64,000 bases of DNA from the NCBI RefSeq assembly GCF_000004195.4, contig NC_030680.2:7421995-7485994 (forward strand), given 5' to 3'. The stretch is from Xenopus tropicalis. Taxonomy: Eukaryota; Chordata; Amphibia; Anura; Pipidae. The notes beneath the pieces are model-generated. The model worked only from the letters and a program-made list of their open reading frames with translations, had not been told where the DNA came from and did not search any database. The position numbers and the translations under genes are program-made. Of this stretch, positions 10,586 to 21,889 are shown piece by piece (the first letter of the stretch is position 1; every line of letters starts with the position of its first letter).

Positions 10586-10876
10586 TACATTTGTATTATT
10601 TGCAGTTTTTGAATTATCTAGCTTTTCGTTCAGCAGCTCTCCAGTTTGGCATTTCAAGAGCTATCTGGTTGCTAGGGTCCAATTTAATCAAGCAACCAAG
10701 CAGTGGTTTGAAAGAGAGACTGGAAAATGTCTAGAGGACAGCCTACATAGAAAGATAAGTAATAAAAAGTAACAATAGCAATAAAACTGTAGCCTGCAGG
10801 GCTGTGATTGGATCTCCCTCCTACTGTGCTTCTGGCAGGGACCAGTAGGACATGCCCACCCCTCATTTGAAACATG
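10586..10876 (+). mobile_element. T2/Kolobok-type MITE, family a, internal fragment
   Basis: It shares CAGCAGCTCTCCAGTTTGGC, CTATCTGGTTGCTAGGGTCC and AAGTAATAAAAAGTAACAAT with the copies at 1568, 21510, 23247 and 23753. Both termini are missing. Its last part, CCCCTCATTTGAAACATGG, abuts a GGTATGGGATCC MITE. Confidence 0.75.
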
Positions 10877-10892
10877 GACAGGGACCTGAGAG

Positions 10893-11926
10893 GATCTATA
10901 GGGTTTGTTTTGCCTCCAATAAGGGGTAACTATACCTTAGATGGGATCAAGTACAGGTACTGTTTTATTATTACAGAGAAAAGGGAATCATTTAACCATT
11001 AAATAAACCCAATAGGGCTGTTCTGCCCCAATAAGGGGTAATTATATCTTAGTTGGGATCAAGTACAGGTACTGTTTTATTATTACAGAGAAAAGGGAAT
11101 CATTTAACCATGAAATAAACCCAATAGGGCTGTTCTGCCCCAATAAGGGGTAATTATATCTTAGTTGGGATCAAGTACAGGTACTGTTTTATTATTACAG
11201 AGAAAAGGGAATCATTTAACCATTAAATAAACCCAATAGGGCTGTTCTGCCCCAATAAGGGGTAATTATATCTTAGTTGGGATCAAGTACAGGTACTGTT
11301 TTATTATTACAGAGAAAAGGGAATCATTTAACCATGAAATAAACCCAATAGGGCTGTTCTGCCCCAATAAGGGGTAATTATATCTTAGTTGGGATCAAGT
11401 ACAGGTACTGTTTTATTATTACAGAGAAAAGGGAATCATTTAACCATTAAATAAACCCAATAGGGCTGTTCTGCCCCAATAAGGGGTAATTATATCTTAG
11501 TTGGGATCAAGTACAGGTACTGTTTTATTATTACAGAGAAAAGGGAATCATTTAACCATTAAATAAACCCAATAGGGCTGTTCTGCCCCCAATAAGGGGT
11601 AATTATATCTTAGTTGGGATCAAGTACAGGTACTGTTTTATTATTACAGAGAAATGGGAATCATTTAACCATGAAATAAACCTAATAGGGCTGTTCTGCC
11701 CCCAATAAGGGGTAATTATATCTTAGTTGGGATCAAGTGCAGGTACTGTTTTATTATTACAGAGAAAAGGGAATCATTTAACCATTAAATAAACCCAATA
11801 GGATTGTTCTGCCCCAAAATTAGAATTATTTGCTTATAATGGAGTTTATTGGAGACAGCCTTTCCGTAATTGGGAACATTTTGGATAAGGGGTTTCCAGA
11901 TATTGGATCCCATACTTGTACTAGAC
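10893..11926 (-). mobile_element. GGTATGGGATCC MITE with internal 112-bp array, locus 1
   Basis: Reading right to left, the element starts at TACAAGTATGGGATCC near 11926. It carries AATGGAGTTTATTGGAGACA, then about eight tandem copies of a 112-bp unit between 10920 and 11815. The distal part of the element beyond the array (the TTCTGGATAACGG end) is absent. Each unit contains ACAGGTACTGTTTTATTATT and CCAATAAGGGGTAATTATA. Confidence 0.9.
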
Positions 11927-11929
11927 CTA

Positions 11930-12436
11930 TGGCCGCCAGAAATCACATATTACAGGTGATCGTTCCTTACTTTTACGGGCAGTCGCTGATCTTTGTTTGT
12001 CCAGTTGGTCATGGAAACGAATCTGCCCTGAAAAAATGTCTACTTGTTTTTCTGTTCTCCCTGGTCATATTCAGGTAACTGTCGCCTTGCATTTACTTAT
12101 CAAATGTTCCTTGTACAGTAATTAGAAGTCCCTCACTGCCGGAGGAATAACGACAGACGTATAAGGTGATCTGCCAGTGATTTACCCCAATTGGGAGACA
12201 AAATCATGGAAGACATCTGGTTTCGCTTCATTTTAATGCACAAAGGAGCGTAAATGTTCCTTCTCTGCATTGCAACGTGCTCCTTCCAGATGGCGGAATT
12301 ATCATTCCATACAAGGGGCCTTTGAATTCAAACAGGCGAATTCTCACTGTGATAAAATAGAATCTCAGCTAAGACCTCCGTCTTACATCTTGTCTGGAAG
12401 TTTCAGGAAGGTAGAACACATCAATAAATGTGAAGC
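11930..12436. other. Unassigned intergenic sequence
   Basis: About 500 bases with no recognised repeat or RNA. The open frames are short and lack motifs. Confidence 0.35.
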
Positions 12437-14772
12437 CCTTTAAAGAGATACTTCCATGATGTTTATGGGGCACTTTTTATCTCTAAATGACACTGTTACA
12501 CAGCAAATAATTCTCTCTGCCATTTAACCTTTTATTCTTGTACCAACAAATGTATTTGTAGCTGTAATATTGGTGTGTAGGCGCCATCTCAGTGCATTGT
12601 GCCTGAGTCTGAGCTTTCAGCCAGCGCTACACATTAGAACTGCTTTCAGCTAACCTATTGTTTGTCCTACTCCCATGTAACTGGAGGAGTCCCAAGCCGG
12701 ACTTGGGTTTCTTACTATTGAGTGCTATTCTGATACCTACTGGGAGCTGCTATCTTGTTCCCTTCCCATTGTTCTGCTGATCGGCTGCTGGGGGTGAGGG
12801 GGGGGGGATATCACTCCAACTTGCAGCGCAGCAGTAAAGTGTGCCTGAGTCTGAGCTTTCAGGAGGAGCCAGCGCTACACATTAGAACTGCTTTCAGCTA
12901 ACCTATTGTTTCTCCTACTCCCATGTAACTGGAGGAGTCCCAAGCCGGACTTGGATTTCTTACTATTGAGTGCTATTCTGAAACCTACTGGGAGCTGCTA
13001 TCTTGCTCCCTTCCCATTGTTCTGCTGATCGGCTGCTGGGGGTGAGGGGGGATATAACCCCAACTTGCAGCGCAGCAGTAAAGTGTGCCTGAGTCTGAGC
13101 TTTCAGCCAGCGCTACACATTAGAACTGCTTTCAGCTAACCTATTGTTTCTCCTTCTCCCATGTAACTGGAGGAGTCCCAAGCCGGACTTGGATTTCTTA
13201 CTATTGAGTGCTACTCTGATACCTACTGGGAGCTGCTATCTTGCTCCCTTCCCATTGTTCTGCTGATCGGCTGCTGGGGGTGAGGGGGGGATATCACTCC
13301 AACTTGCAGCGCTGCAGTAAAGTGTGCCTGAGTCTGAGCTTTCAGGAGGAGCCAGCGCTACACATTAGAACTGCTTTCAGCTAACCTATTGTTTCTCCTA
13401 CTCCCATGTAACTGGAGGAGTCCCAAGCCGGACTTGGATTTCTTACTATTGAGTGCTATTCTGAAACCTACTGGGAGCTGCTATCTTGCTCCCTTCCCAT
13501 TGTTCTGCTGATCGGCTGCTGGGGGTGAGGGGGGATATAACCCCAACTTGCAGCGCAGCAGTAAAGTGTGCCTGAGTCTGAGCATTCAGAAGGAGCCAGC
13601 GCTACACATTAGAACTGCTTTCAGCTAATCTATTGTTTCTCCTACTCCCATGTAACTGGAGGAGTCCCATTCCGGACTTGGATTTCTTACTATTGAGTGC
13701 TATTCTGATACCTACTGGGAGCTGCTATCTTGCTCCCTTCCCATTGTTCTGCTGATCGGCTGCTGGGGGTGAGGGGGGGGGGATATCACTCCAACTTGCA
13801 GCGCAGCAGTAAAGTGTGCCTGAGTCTGAGCTTTCAGCCAGCGCTACACATTAGAACTGCTTTCAGCTAACCTATTGTTTCTCCTTCTCCCATGTAACTG
13901 GAGGAGTCCCAAGCCGGACTTGGATTTCTTACTATTGAGTGCTACTCTGATACCTACTGGGAGCTGCTATCTTGCTCCCTTCCCATTGTTCTGCTGATCG
14001 GCTGCTGGGGGTGAGGGGGGGATATCACTCCAACTTGCAGCGCTGCAGTAAAGTGTGCCTGAGTCTGAGCTTTCAGGAGGAGCCAGCGCTACACATTAGA
14101 ACTGCTTTCAGCTAACCTATTGTTTCTCCTACTCCCATGTAACTGGAGGAGTCCCAAGCCGGACTTGGATTTCTTACTATTGAGTGCTATTCTGAAACCT
14201 ACTGGGAGCTGCTATCTTGCTCCCTTCCCATTGTTCTGCTGATCGGCTGCTGGGGGTGAGGGGGGATATAACCCCAACTTGCAGCGCAGCAGTAAAGTGT
14301 GCCTGAGTCTGAGCATTCAGAAGGAGCCAGCGCTACACATTAGAACTGCTTTCAGCTAATCTATTGTTTCTCCTACTCCCATGTAACTGGAGGAGTCCCA
14401 TTCCGGACTTGGATTTCTTACTATTGAGTGCTATTCTGATACCTACTGGGAGCTGCTATCTTGCTCCCTTCCCATTGTTCTGCTGATCGGCTGCTGGGGG
14501 TGAGGGGGGGGGGATATCACTCCAACTTGCAGCGCAGCAGTAAAGTGTGCCTGAGTCTGAGCTTTCAGCCAGCGCTACACATTAGAACTGCTTTCAGCTA
14601 TCCTATTGTTTCTCCTACTCCCATGTAACTGGAGGAGTCCCAAGCCGGACTTGGATTTCTTACTATTGAGTGCTATTCTGATACCTACTGGGAGCTGCTA
14701 TCTTGCTCCCTTCCCATTGTTCTGCTGATCGGCTGCTGGGGGTGAGGGGGAGGGATATCACTCCAGCTTGCA
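12437..14772 (+). mobile_element. T2/Kolobok-type MITE, family b, with nine-copy internal array, locus 1
   Basis: The left end TTTAAAGAGATACTTCCATGA resembles the TTAAAGGGATACTG-type terminus of an abundant Xenopus T2 family. A 12470-12598 leader (AAATGACACTGTTACACAGC, TTTGTAGCTGTAATATTGG) is shared with 32945-33082. Nine tandem units start at GTGCCTGAG at 12599, 12841, 13085, 13324, 13568, 13816, 14055, 14299 and 14547. The right terminus is missing here but present at locus 2. Confidence 0.85.
12599..14772 (+). repeat. About 244-bp tandem repeat with 731-bp trimeric higher-order unit
   Basis: Unit lengths are 239-248 bp, differing mainly in a G-run after GGGGTGAGG and in AGGAGGAGCC versus AGCCAGCGC. 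The last six units form two copies of a three-unit block: starts 13085/13816, 13324/14055, 13568/14299 and 13816/14547 are all 731 apart. Private variants such as GAGCATTCAGAAGGAGCC and TCCCATTCCGGAC recur at that spacing, so the latest amplification step copied trimers. Confidence 0.95.
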
Positions 14773-15970
14773 ACTTGGATAGTAGGGGACACTGTTAGTA
14801 AGGCAAGCTTTGTATCACCCCAAAATCTTGTGTATGTGCCAGAATAAGAAACCTGATGCCCATACACTGCCAAGCGTTACTTCCAAGCCTTCTGCCCTGT
14901 AATTTACTCTTGCAATAAATACCATTTATTTTTTGGGGGGGTCCCCCCATAACATTATCAGCTCAAAGGTTGACAGGTTTTTCCAAAATTGGGGGTCACT
15001 AAGCTACCCATATTCCCTCCCATCTCCATATCTGGCAGATTTGACCCTCTAGGACATTTACTGGCCACAGTTGGGCAACGAAACCTTCCGTTTTCTCTCG
15101 ATTCTGTCTTGGATATTTTTTTTTGGGAAATCCAACAGCAATTAAAACTCACGTTGGGCACGAAATTACTGGTTTGTAACTGATGCGAACACACAGGTTT
15201 AGTAATTATTGAAAGCGATGCCAAATGATCTGCTCTGCGCCCACACTGTATCCATTAAATGCGCCGTGAACCTTCAACAGTTCAGGTGAACTTCACAGGA
15301 GGGAGGTGGAGGGGGAGAAGCAGGTTCTCTATCAATTTGGCACAAAGAAGTGTAGAGTTAATGAGCTGTACAGACACCGAGATGTTCCTGACAGCCAAGA
15401 TATGCCTGGAACAGAGAACCGAGCGCAACAAAAACCTCCCAGCTTCAAAGAAGCACAAAATGCTGCAAAACAAACTCAAGACCATTATTGAGCAGTTACT
15501 TTATCATTTTCGGGACATTTGCTTCTGTGCTGAGTTTGCAAAAGCCGCCGGGCTACTGCTACACGTGGCCAATACGACCCTCTCTGCCCGTAAGGCTTCT
15601 CTATTCTGCACAAAATACTCCTTGTTTTACCTGCTTGTGTGATACTATACTAAGCACAACCACAAGTCTTGGCCCTTTTCCTATCTATCTTGTACGTGAA
15701 GGCTTTGACCTTGCTTCGTCTGTTCCTTCTTCTATTCATGTGGCGTTAGACATTTCACGTCAACATCATTTTTGTGAAGGGGCCTTGGCTTGTCCCGGCA
15801 CCGACTGCATTTTAGGAATTAATCACAACACATCTATTTTTTTAATGTTCAAAAGTGGATGATAAGCAGAAACTGGCCACAGGGTTACTGGGGCTAACTG
15901 AAACATGGCAGCAACTGAATTCTATTTGATAGGAACTTTGTAGATTAGTCTGAATAAAAAGACACCCATC
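14773..15970. other. Unassigned intergenic sequence
   Basis: About 1.2 kb with no recognised repeat. An open frame of 127 codons (15259-15642, plus) and one of 124 codons (15488-15862, plus) overlap in different frames. Neither shows a known motif, splice context or repeat pattern. I treat both as chance. Confidence 0.35.
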
Positions 15971-17175
15971 TATCAAGGTCAAGCTATCCAAAGCCCAAAA
16001 CCAATCAAGTTCATCAAGCTTAACCTAACCAAAGCCCAAAACCAATCAAGTTCATCAAGCTTAACCTAACCAAAGCCTAAAACCAATCTAGTTTATTAAG
16101 CTCAACATGCCCAAAGCCTAAAACTAATCAAGTAATCAAGCTCAATCTATACAAAGCCCAAAAACAATCAAGTTCATTAAGCTCAACCTATCCAAAGCCT
16201 AAAACCAATCAAGTTCATTAAGCTCAACATGCCCAGAGCCTAAAATTAATCAAGTCATTAAGCTCAACATGCCCAAAACCTAATCAAGTCATCAAGTTTA
16301 ACATATACAAAGCCCAAAAACAATCAAGTTCATTAAGCTCAACCTATCCAAAGCCTAAAACCAATCAAGTTCATTAAGCTCAACCTATCCAAAGCCTAAA
16401 ACCAATCAAGTTCATTAAGCTCAACCTATCCTAAGCCTAAAACCAATCAAGTTCATTAAACTCAACATGCCCAGAGCCTAAAACTAATCGAGTCATCAAG
16501 CTCAACATGCCCAAAACCTAATCAAGTCATCAAGTTTAACCTATACAAAGCCCAAAAACAATCAAGTTCATCAAGCTCAACCTATCCAAAGCCTAAAACC
16601 AATCTAGTTCATTAAACTCAACCTATCCAAAGCCCAAAACCAATCTAGTTCATCAAGTTCAACATGCACAAAGCCTAAAACCAAACAAGTTAATCAAGCT
16701 CAACCTATCCAAAGCCTAAAACCAATCTAGTTCATTAAGCTCAACATGCCCAAAGCTTAAAACTAATCAAGTCATCAAGCTCAACATGCCCAAAGCCTAA
16801 AACTAATCAAGTCATCAAGCTCAACATGCCCAAAGCCTAATCAAGTCATCAAGCTCAAGCTATCCAAAGCCCAAAAACAATCAAGTTAATTAATCTCAAC
16901 CTATCCAAAGCCCAAAACCAATCTAGTTCATCAAGCTCAACAAGCCCAACACCAATCAAGTTCATCAAGCTCAACAAGCCCAAAGCCCAAAACCAATCAA
17001 GTTCATCAAGCTCAACCTATCAAAATCCTAAAACCAATCTTGTTCATTAAGCTCAACATGTCCAAAGCCTAAAACTAATCAAGCTCAACCTATACAAAGC
17101 CCAAAAACAATCAAGTCATCAAGTCACCAAAGACCCAAAAACCAATTAAGTTTATCAAGTTCAGCCTATCCAATG
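15971..17175 (+). repeat. 41-bp minisatellite, about 29 units
   Basis: The unit is built from AAGCCTAAAACCAATCAAG and TTCATTAAGCTCAACCTATCC. Variants swap CCTATCC for CATGCCC, and some units lose the TTCA or CCAA parts. The 41-bp period is exact at 16331, 16372 and 16413. The edges are ragged, suggesting an older array than the 103- and 104-bp ones. Confidence 0.95.
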
Positions 17176-17891
17176 CCCTGGACAATTATTTCCAGAAAAA
17201 CAGAGAAACTTCCAGGTGGGCAGAGGAACTTCCAGGTGGAGAAAAGGAGCACATGATAACAGAGGAATTCCAGATAAAGGTTATATGATACAGACCCCCC
17301 CTCTATGAATATGACCCTTTGGTGACCAGGAGTGCCGAGGCAACATGCAAGAGGCGCCATTTTCCATTTATGTTGCCTCGCAGCTAATTAATTGCACATA
17401 CGCTACTGCCTTCTACCCCAATTAGGTTTCACAATACCTCAGTAAGCAAAGTGAAGGGGCAAATAAATTCATAGCAGCCTTAATTACTGGAAGTAGAATT
17501 CTGTTTCAATGAATGGTTTTGCATTACTCCCCTATTTTTTTGATCAGAAGTCACATAGGGAAAAAACCCCACTTAGTTCTTTAATGGAAAAGGCCCATAA
17601 TTCCATGCTCTTGTACCAAGACTGCGGTTGTGAAGATCAGGGGGCAGTATAAAGTATGAACATAAACACGCTCGTGTCTAGGGGGAGGCGGAAGATTGAC
17701 GCATACACATTTCTAGATACATGGCACCATATTGATTTGCATGTATAGAGCAAAGATGGCAGCCTCGACAGAAGGGAAATGAAGTAAACTTTAAAAGCAC
17801 ACTTGCAAGGGGGCTCTACAATATATTATGGTCTTGAGTGGAAGCCTTTCCTTGCCCTTTAAACTGACCAAGGCAATGTTATGTTTTACAT
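17176..17891. other. Unassigned intergenic sequence
   Basis: It contains one small imperfect duplication (GAGAAACTTCCAGGTGG / GAGGAACTTCCAGGTGG, 17203-17240) and otherwise no recognised feature. Confidence 0.35.
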
Positions 17892-18180
17892 CAAGGAGCC
17901 CCAGCCTTTCTTACTCATGAGCCACAGTCAAATATAACAAGACTTGGGGAGCAACACAAGCACCATAAAAGTTCATGGAGGAGCCAAATAAGGGCTGTTA
18001 TTGGCTATTAGACAGCCTCTATGCACCCTATCAGCTTACAGGGGCTTTATTTGGTAGGAAATCTTGTTTTTATTCAACCAAAACTTGCTCCCAAGTCAGG
18101 AATTCAAAAATAACTCCCTGGTTTGGGGGCACTGAGAGCAACATCCAAGGGGTTGGGGAGCCACTGGTTGGGGATCACTG
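17892..18180 (-). mobile_element. hAT MITE, GTTGGGGATCACTG family, complete copy
   Basis: The left end is CAAGGAGCCCCAGCC and the right end GGTTGGGGATCACTG. The flanking 8-mers TTTTACAT (17884-17891) and GTTTACAT (18181-18188) agree at seven of eight. The interior carries TATTTGGTAGGAAATC, GAATTCAAAAATAACTCC and GAGCAACATCCAAGGGG. A second copy in the other orientation lies at 20729. Confidence 0.85.
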
Positions 18181-18964
18181 GTTTACATTAACCTATGGGT
18201 TGTGTTCAATAGGCAGCAGGTTAGTTAAACACTAAGGGACACATCTCAGTCATTGGCTACACTTATAAGACTTATAATCACCCATAGAACTGATTTTTAG
18301 GGTTGACCGTAGGCCAACAAAGGACATTGGCCCCTGTGTTTCCTGGAATCAAAGGGTAATTACTGCCTGGAAGATTTCTACAACTTATTTGATGGCACGT
18401 TAGTCTTCCCATGGGTAGAATTTTGAGTTTTAGACATTTTCAGCCAACTGTTGACACTAATGGGTAGACATCATGGGACATGAACCAAATTGATGTGCCC
18501 TCTCTGCCTGTTTGGAAGAGTTGGCAGAGGCACACTATGGGAACCTGTAGCAGGTGGTGGTACCTCCAGTCTTCCCACAGCAGCCTGGGTCAATAGTAAT
18601 AAAGCCCTTGCGCCTAAAGAATCACGCAAAGATGTTATTTTAAGATGAAGACCTCCCAACATTGATAGATTTGCACATTGACCCAAATGTGCCACACACC
18701 ACTCCCCCTGGCTGATAGAATAACAGAATTATGGGAGAAATCTACGGAATGACCGTGTCCATTTTTGGATGGTAGCAACTGAGGTTCTGGTCGTAAATGA
18801 GCCCTTTGATCATCTTGGTTGCTATGGGTTACTAGACCCCATGCAAGCTTTGTGCATGGAGTGTATTGCTAATCATTTTTCACATAACAAAGGTGTCTGG
18901 CCTGCGGATAAATGTATATATATCCATTCATCGAAAGATTTCAGGCCCACAGAAAGATTTAAGG
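18181..18964. other. Unassigned intergenic sequence with a GTTGCTATGGGTTACTAGACC fragment
   Basis: Mostly featureless. GGTTGCTATGGGTTACTAGA at 18818-18837 is the end of a palindromic dispersed repeat; inverted-complement relatives appear at 21002-21058 and 39776-39868. Confidence 0.35.
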
Positions 18965-19213
18965 CAGGGGTCTTCAAACTTTTTAAACAGGGGGTCCTTA
19001 GACTGTTGGGGGGCTGAACCATAGTTAGTCCTCAAGCTATGGAGCGCCATTAGCGTTGGCCGGTAGGACGCAGTTATGTGACTTTCTGGGGCTGAGGTCC
19101 ACGCTGAGGCAGACAGGTAGTAGCCAGGGGAGAAGATGCAATGGGGGCAGGGGCCGGGTAAATGACCTTGGGGGGCCGTATCCGGCCCGTCGACCTTAGC
19201 TTGAGGACCCCTG
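18965..19213. mobile_element. hAT MITE with CAGGGGTCTTCAAAC termini
   Basis: It starts CAGGGGTCTTCAAACTTTTT and ends TTAGCTTGAGGACCCCTG, with GGGGGGCCGTATCCGGCCCG subterminal. The flanking 8-mers ATTTAAGG and ATTTCAGA match at six of eight, weak but consistent with hAT. It is similar in design to the element at 50541. Confidence 0.85.
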
Positions 19214-20225
19214 ATTTCAGACTACTCCTGAAGATCTGTAGAGGGCTAACTAGGGCAGCCAATTTACACTAAATGCCAATTCTTTCCGTGACTAATATTT
19301 GCCGACAGTTTTTTTACATATTTACGCATTCCGGCAATTTTATGTAGTGCTCTAATGTACTGACGCCAGCAGAAGGCGGCACGGGATAATCCGAAAAGCA
19401 CATAAAAGTGCATTCAAAAGTGATCAAAGAGGATTAAAAGCTTAAAAAATGAGTAAATACACCTCGAGTAAATCTGCAATTTCATAAAGAAATCCACACG
19501 CAGTAAAGCAAAGTTACGTTCTCAGTAGCCCTGCCCCCCGACCCGGCCGCCCAATAAACACGTCAAGCACAATTTCTTCCGTCCTGATGAAACAGGCATC
19601 TTTTAAAATATGCAAGCTCTATATTTTTTTACAAATTGACTAACGATTTAGCAATTTCAGCCTGAAATTGATTATAATTTTTTATTTTATTTATTTTTTT
19701 ACGAGCCCCTGTGCTAGTTACGGAAAATTACTGGATAATAAACTTGAGAAATGATAGAAAAAATATGTCTGTTCTGGACGTCGCGCCGACTTGCCTTCGA
19801 TAAATTCCAGTTGATGTCGCAATGCGCTGCTGTTCATGGGGGTTCATTTATTAGGCCGATGATATTAAAATGTTGCGGCCATAATGGAACCCTGGAGCTG
19901 ATGGCAGACCTAGTGAGTCTAAGGTAAGCAACCAACCAGGGCAAGCTCATACTTCTCTTCTGGTCAACTCTGATTTTGGGTGGAAGATACCATAGGACAA
20001 TATGTTGATGTGATCCCTCTACAGAGGCAATATCATCAATGCCAACTTCAGTGGTTCTCACTGTATCTCAAGGCTGTAGTGCACCTCTATGGTCAAAAGT
20101 TGTGGTCACCTCCCCATCCAACATCCATGAAAGTTGGTTTTCTCTTTGCAGCCTTAACCTTCTGCTCTTCTGAGAAGGTTCTCACTAGGTTCTGGAACAA
20201 AGGTTCTCACTAGGTTCTGGAATTT
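19214..20225. other. Single-copy stretch, possible conserved noncoding element at 19260-19830
   Basis: No repeats were recognised. 19290-19760 is AT-rich and word-rich: GTGATCAAAGAGGATTA near 19418 (TCF/LEF-like ATCAAAG), CCAATAAACACGTCAAG near 19550, TTGATTATAATTTTTTATTTTATT near 19667. This texture is typical of vertebrate developmental enhancers, but no comparison was possible. Confidence 0.3.
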
Positions 20226-20692
20226 GTTCCCACTAGATGTTGGGACATTGATGCTGAGAGTTGCTCCCATTCAGCCACAAGGGCATTAGTGAGGTTGGGC
20301 AGTGATGTTGGGGATCAGGCTCACAGTCGGGGTTCCATCCCACAGGGGTTCAGTTGGGTTGCCCAACCCTACCTGCTATAACTGCCCCTGCCCTTCTGGG
20401 AAGGTTCCCACTAGATGTTGGGACAGTGTTGCTGGGAGTTGCTCCCATTCAGCCACAAGGGCATTAGTGAGGTTGGGCACTGATGTTGGGGATCAGGCTC
20501 ACAGTCGGGGTTCCATCCCACAGGGGTTCAGTTGGGTTGCCCAACCCTACCTGCTATAACTGCCCCTACCCTTCTGGGAAAGTTCCCACTAGATGTTGGG
20601 ACAGTGTTGCTGGGAGTTGCTCCCATTCAGCCACAAGGGCATTAGTGAGGTTGGGCAGTGATGTTGGGGATCAGACTCACAGTTGGGGTTCC
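20226..20692 (-). pseudogene. Tc1/mariner-like transposase C-terminal fragment, tandemly repeated
   Basis: Three head-to-tail copies start at GTTCCCACTAGATG at 20226, 20404 and 20582, a 178-bp period. On the minus strand they encode NPTEPLWDG, then after a deletion VPNLTNALVAEWEQLP. These correspond to the NPIExLW segment around the last catalytic region and the C-terminal helix of Tc1-like DDE transposases. The catalytic core, DNA-binding domain and termini are absent, and the deletion between the two blocks breaks the frame. It cannot make an active enzyme. Confidence 0.75.
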
Positions 20693-20728
20693 ACTGATCA
20701 ATTTAGACCAAAGATAGGCTTATCCCTA

Positions 20729-20994
20729 ACTCCACGAGCCCCAACCAGTAGCTCAGGAGCAACATGTTGCTCATCAGCCCCCATGGATGTTGCCCCCAGT
20801 GGCCTAAAGAAGATATTTTTGAATTTCTTGCTTGGAGTTTTGGTTGCATCAAAACCCGGTGTACTGTAGGCTGCCAGTTGACATAGGGGCTACCAAATAG
20901 CCAATCACAGTCCTTTTTTTGCACCCCAGGCATATTTGCCATGCTCTTTTTTACACTTGAATGTGGGTCACGGGTATAAAAGGTTGGGGACCTG
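20729..20994 (+). mobile_element. hAT MITE, GTTGGGGATCACTG family, second copy
   Basis: It matches the 17892 copy in reverse orientation: CCCCAACCAGTAGCTCAGG at the left, TTTTTGAATTTCTTGC and CCAAATAGCCAATCACAG inside, and AAAGGTTGGGGACCTG at the right. The left tip is degraded and no target duplication was found. Confidence 0.75.
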
Positions 20995-21509
20995 CTCTAA
21001 CTCATAGCAACCAATCAACAGTCAATGACTAAGGAACTGCTGATTGGTTGCTATGGGTTACACAACCAGGAAGCTAAACATCATGGTTTCCTGGGACCAC
21101 TGAGCACTTGTTCTGTTCACAATGTGAAAAGTAAAGTATATTCTGCTTGAGGGCGTCTATATTCTACATTACTGAGCTATCAGTCATTAGCTCGGCTTTC
21201 TGCTATTGACCGGTTGTCCTTCACGGTGTACACGCTAAGCTATTGATTAGCTGTCCTTCATTATCATAGACCATTGACATGTGATCATACCGCACGTGAG
21301 CCTTTTTTACATTTCCATTAGAATATGGCACTGTCAATAATTAGCGGACAGAGGAATTAATTGAACCTCTTGTGGAATGTGCCTCTTCCTATTGACAAGA
21401 GCGGATTGATAGGAGGATGGCACGGATCGATTCCTCCTTCTATTGATAAGTTTCACTGCAGAAAGTGGGGCCCAACCTGTTCAGGGCCAACGGAGCTCAT
21501 TCGCCTTCT
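20995..21509. other. Intergenic sequence with a CCAAT-bearing palindrome
   Basis: TAGCAACCAATCAACAG (21005-21021) is mirrored by CTGCTGATTGGTTGCTA (21038-21054), giving an imperfect hairpin with two opposed CCAAT boxes. It resembles a dispersed palindromic repeat. The rest is unassigned. Confidence 0.4.
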
Positions 21510-21845
21510 TCTTCTCTTTGCAGCTTTCAAATGGGGGTCACTGACCCCGGCAGCCAAAACCTATTGCTCTGTGAGGCTCCAGTTTTATTGTTATTGTTAC
21601 TTTTTATTACTCATTTTCCTATTCAATCCCTCTGCTATTCATGTACCAGTCTCTCATTCAACACACTCTTTGGCTGCTAAGGTAACTTGGACCCTAGCAA
21701 CCAGATAGCTGCTAAAATAAAATGGAGAGCTGCTGAACAAAAAGGGAAATAACTACAAAAAAAAATGAAGACCAATTGCAAATGGTCTCAGAATATTACT
21801 CTTTACATCATACTAAAAGTTAATTCAAAGGTGGACATCCCCTTT
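21510..21845 (-). mobile_element. T2/Kolobok-type MITE, family a
   Basis: It carries CAAATGGGGGTCACTGACCC, CTAGCAACCAGATAGCTGC and GACCAATTGCAAATGG, and ends AAAGGTGGACATCCCCTTT. The left end is truncated, as in the 1568 copy, at nearly the same internal place. Confidence 0.8.
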
Positions 21846-21889
21846 TGGGGGAGACATTGAGTCTACTCCATATTCTGTACCCATGAGAT

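Noticed and set aside
14989..15862. Small genes in the 15-kb single-copy stretch
   Set aside because: Overlapping frames of similar length occur on both strands with no motif or consistent codon bias.
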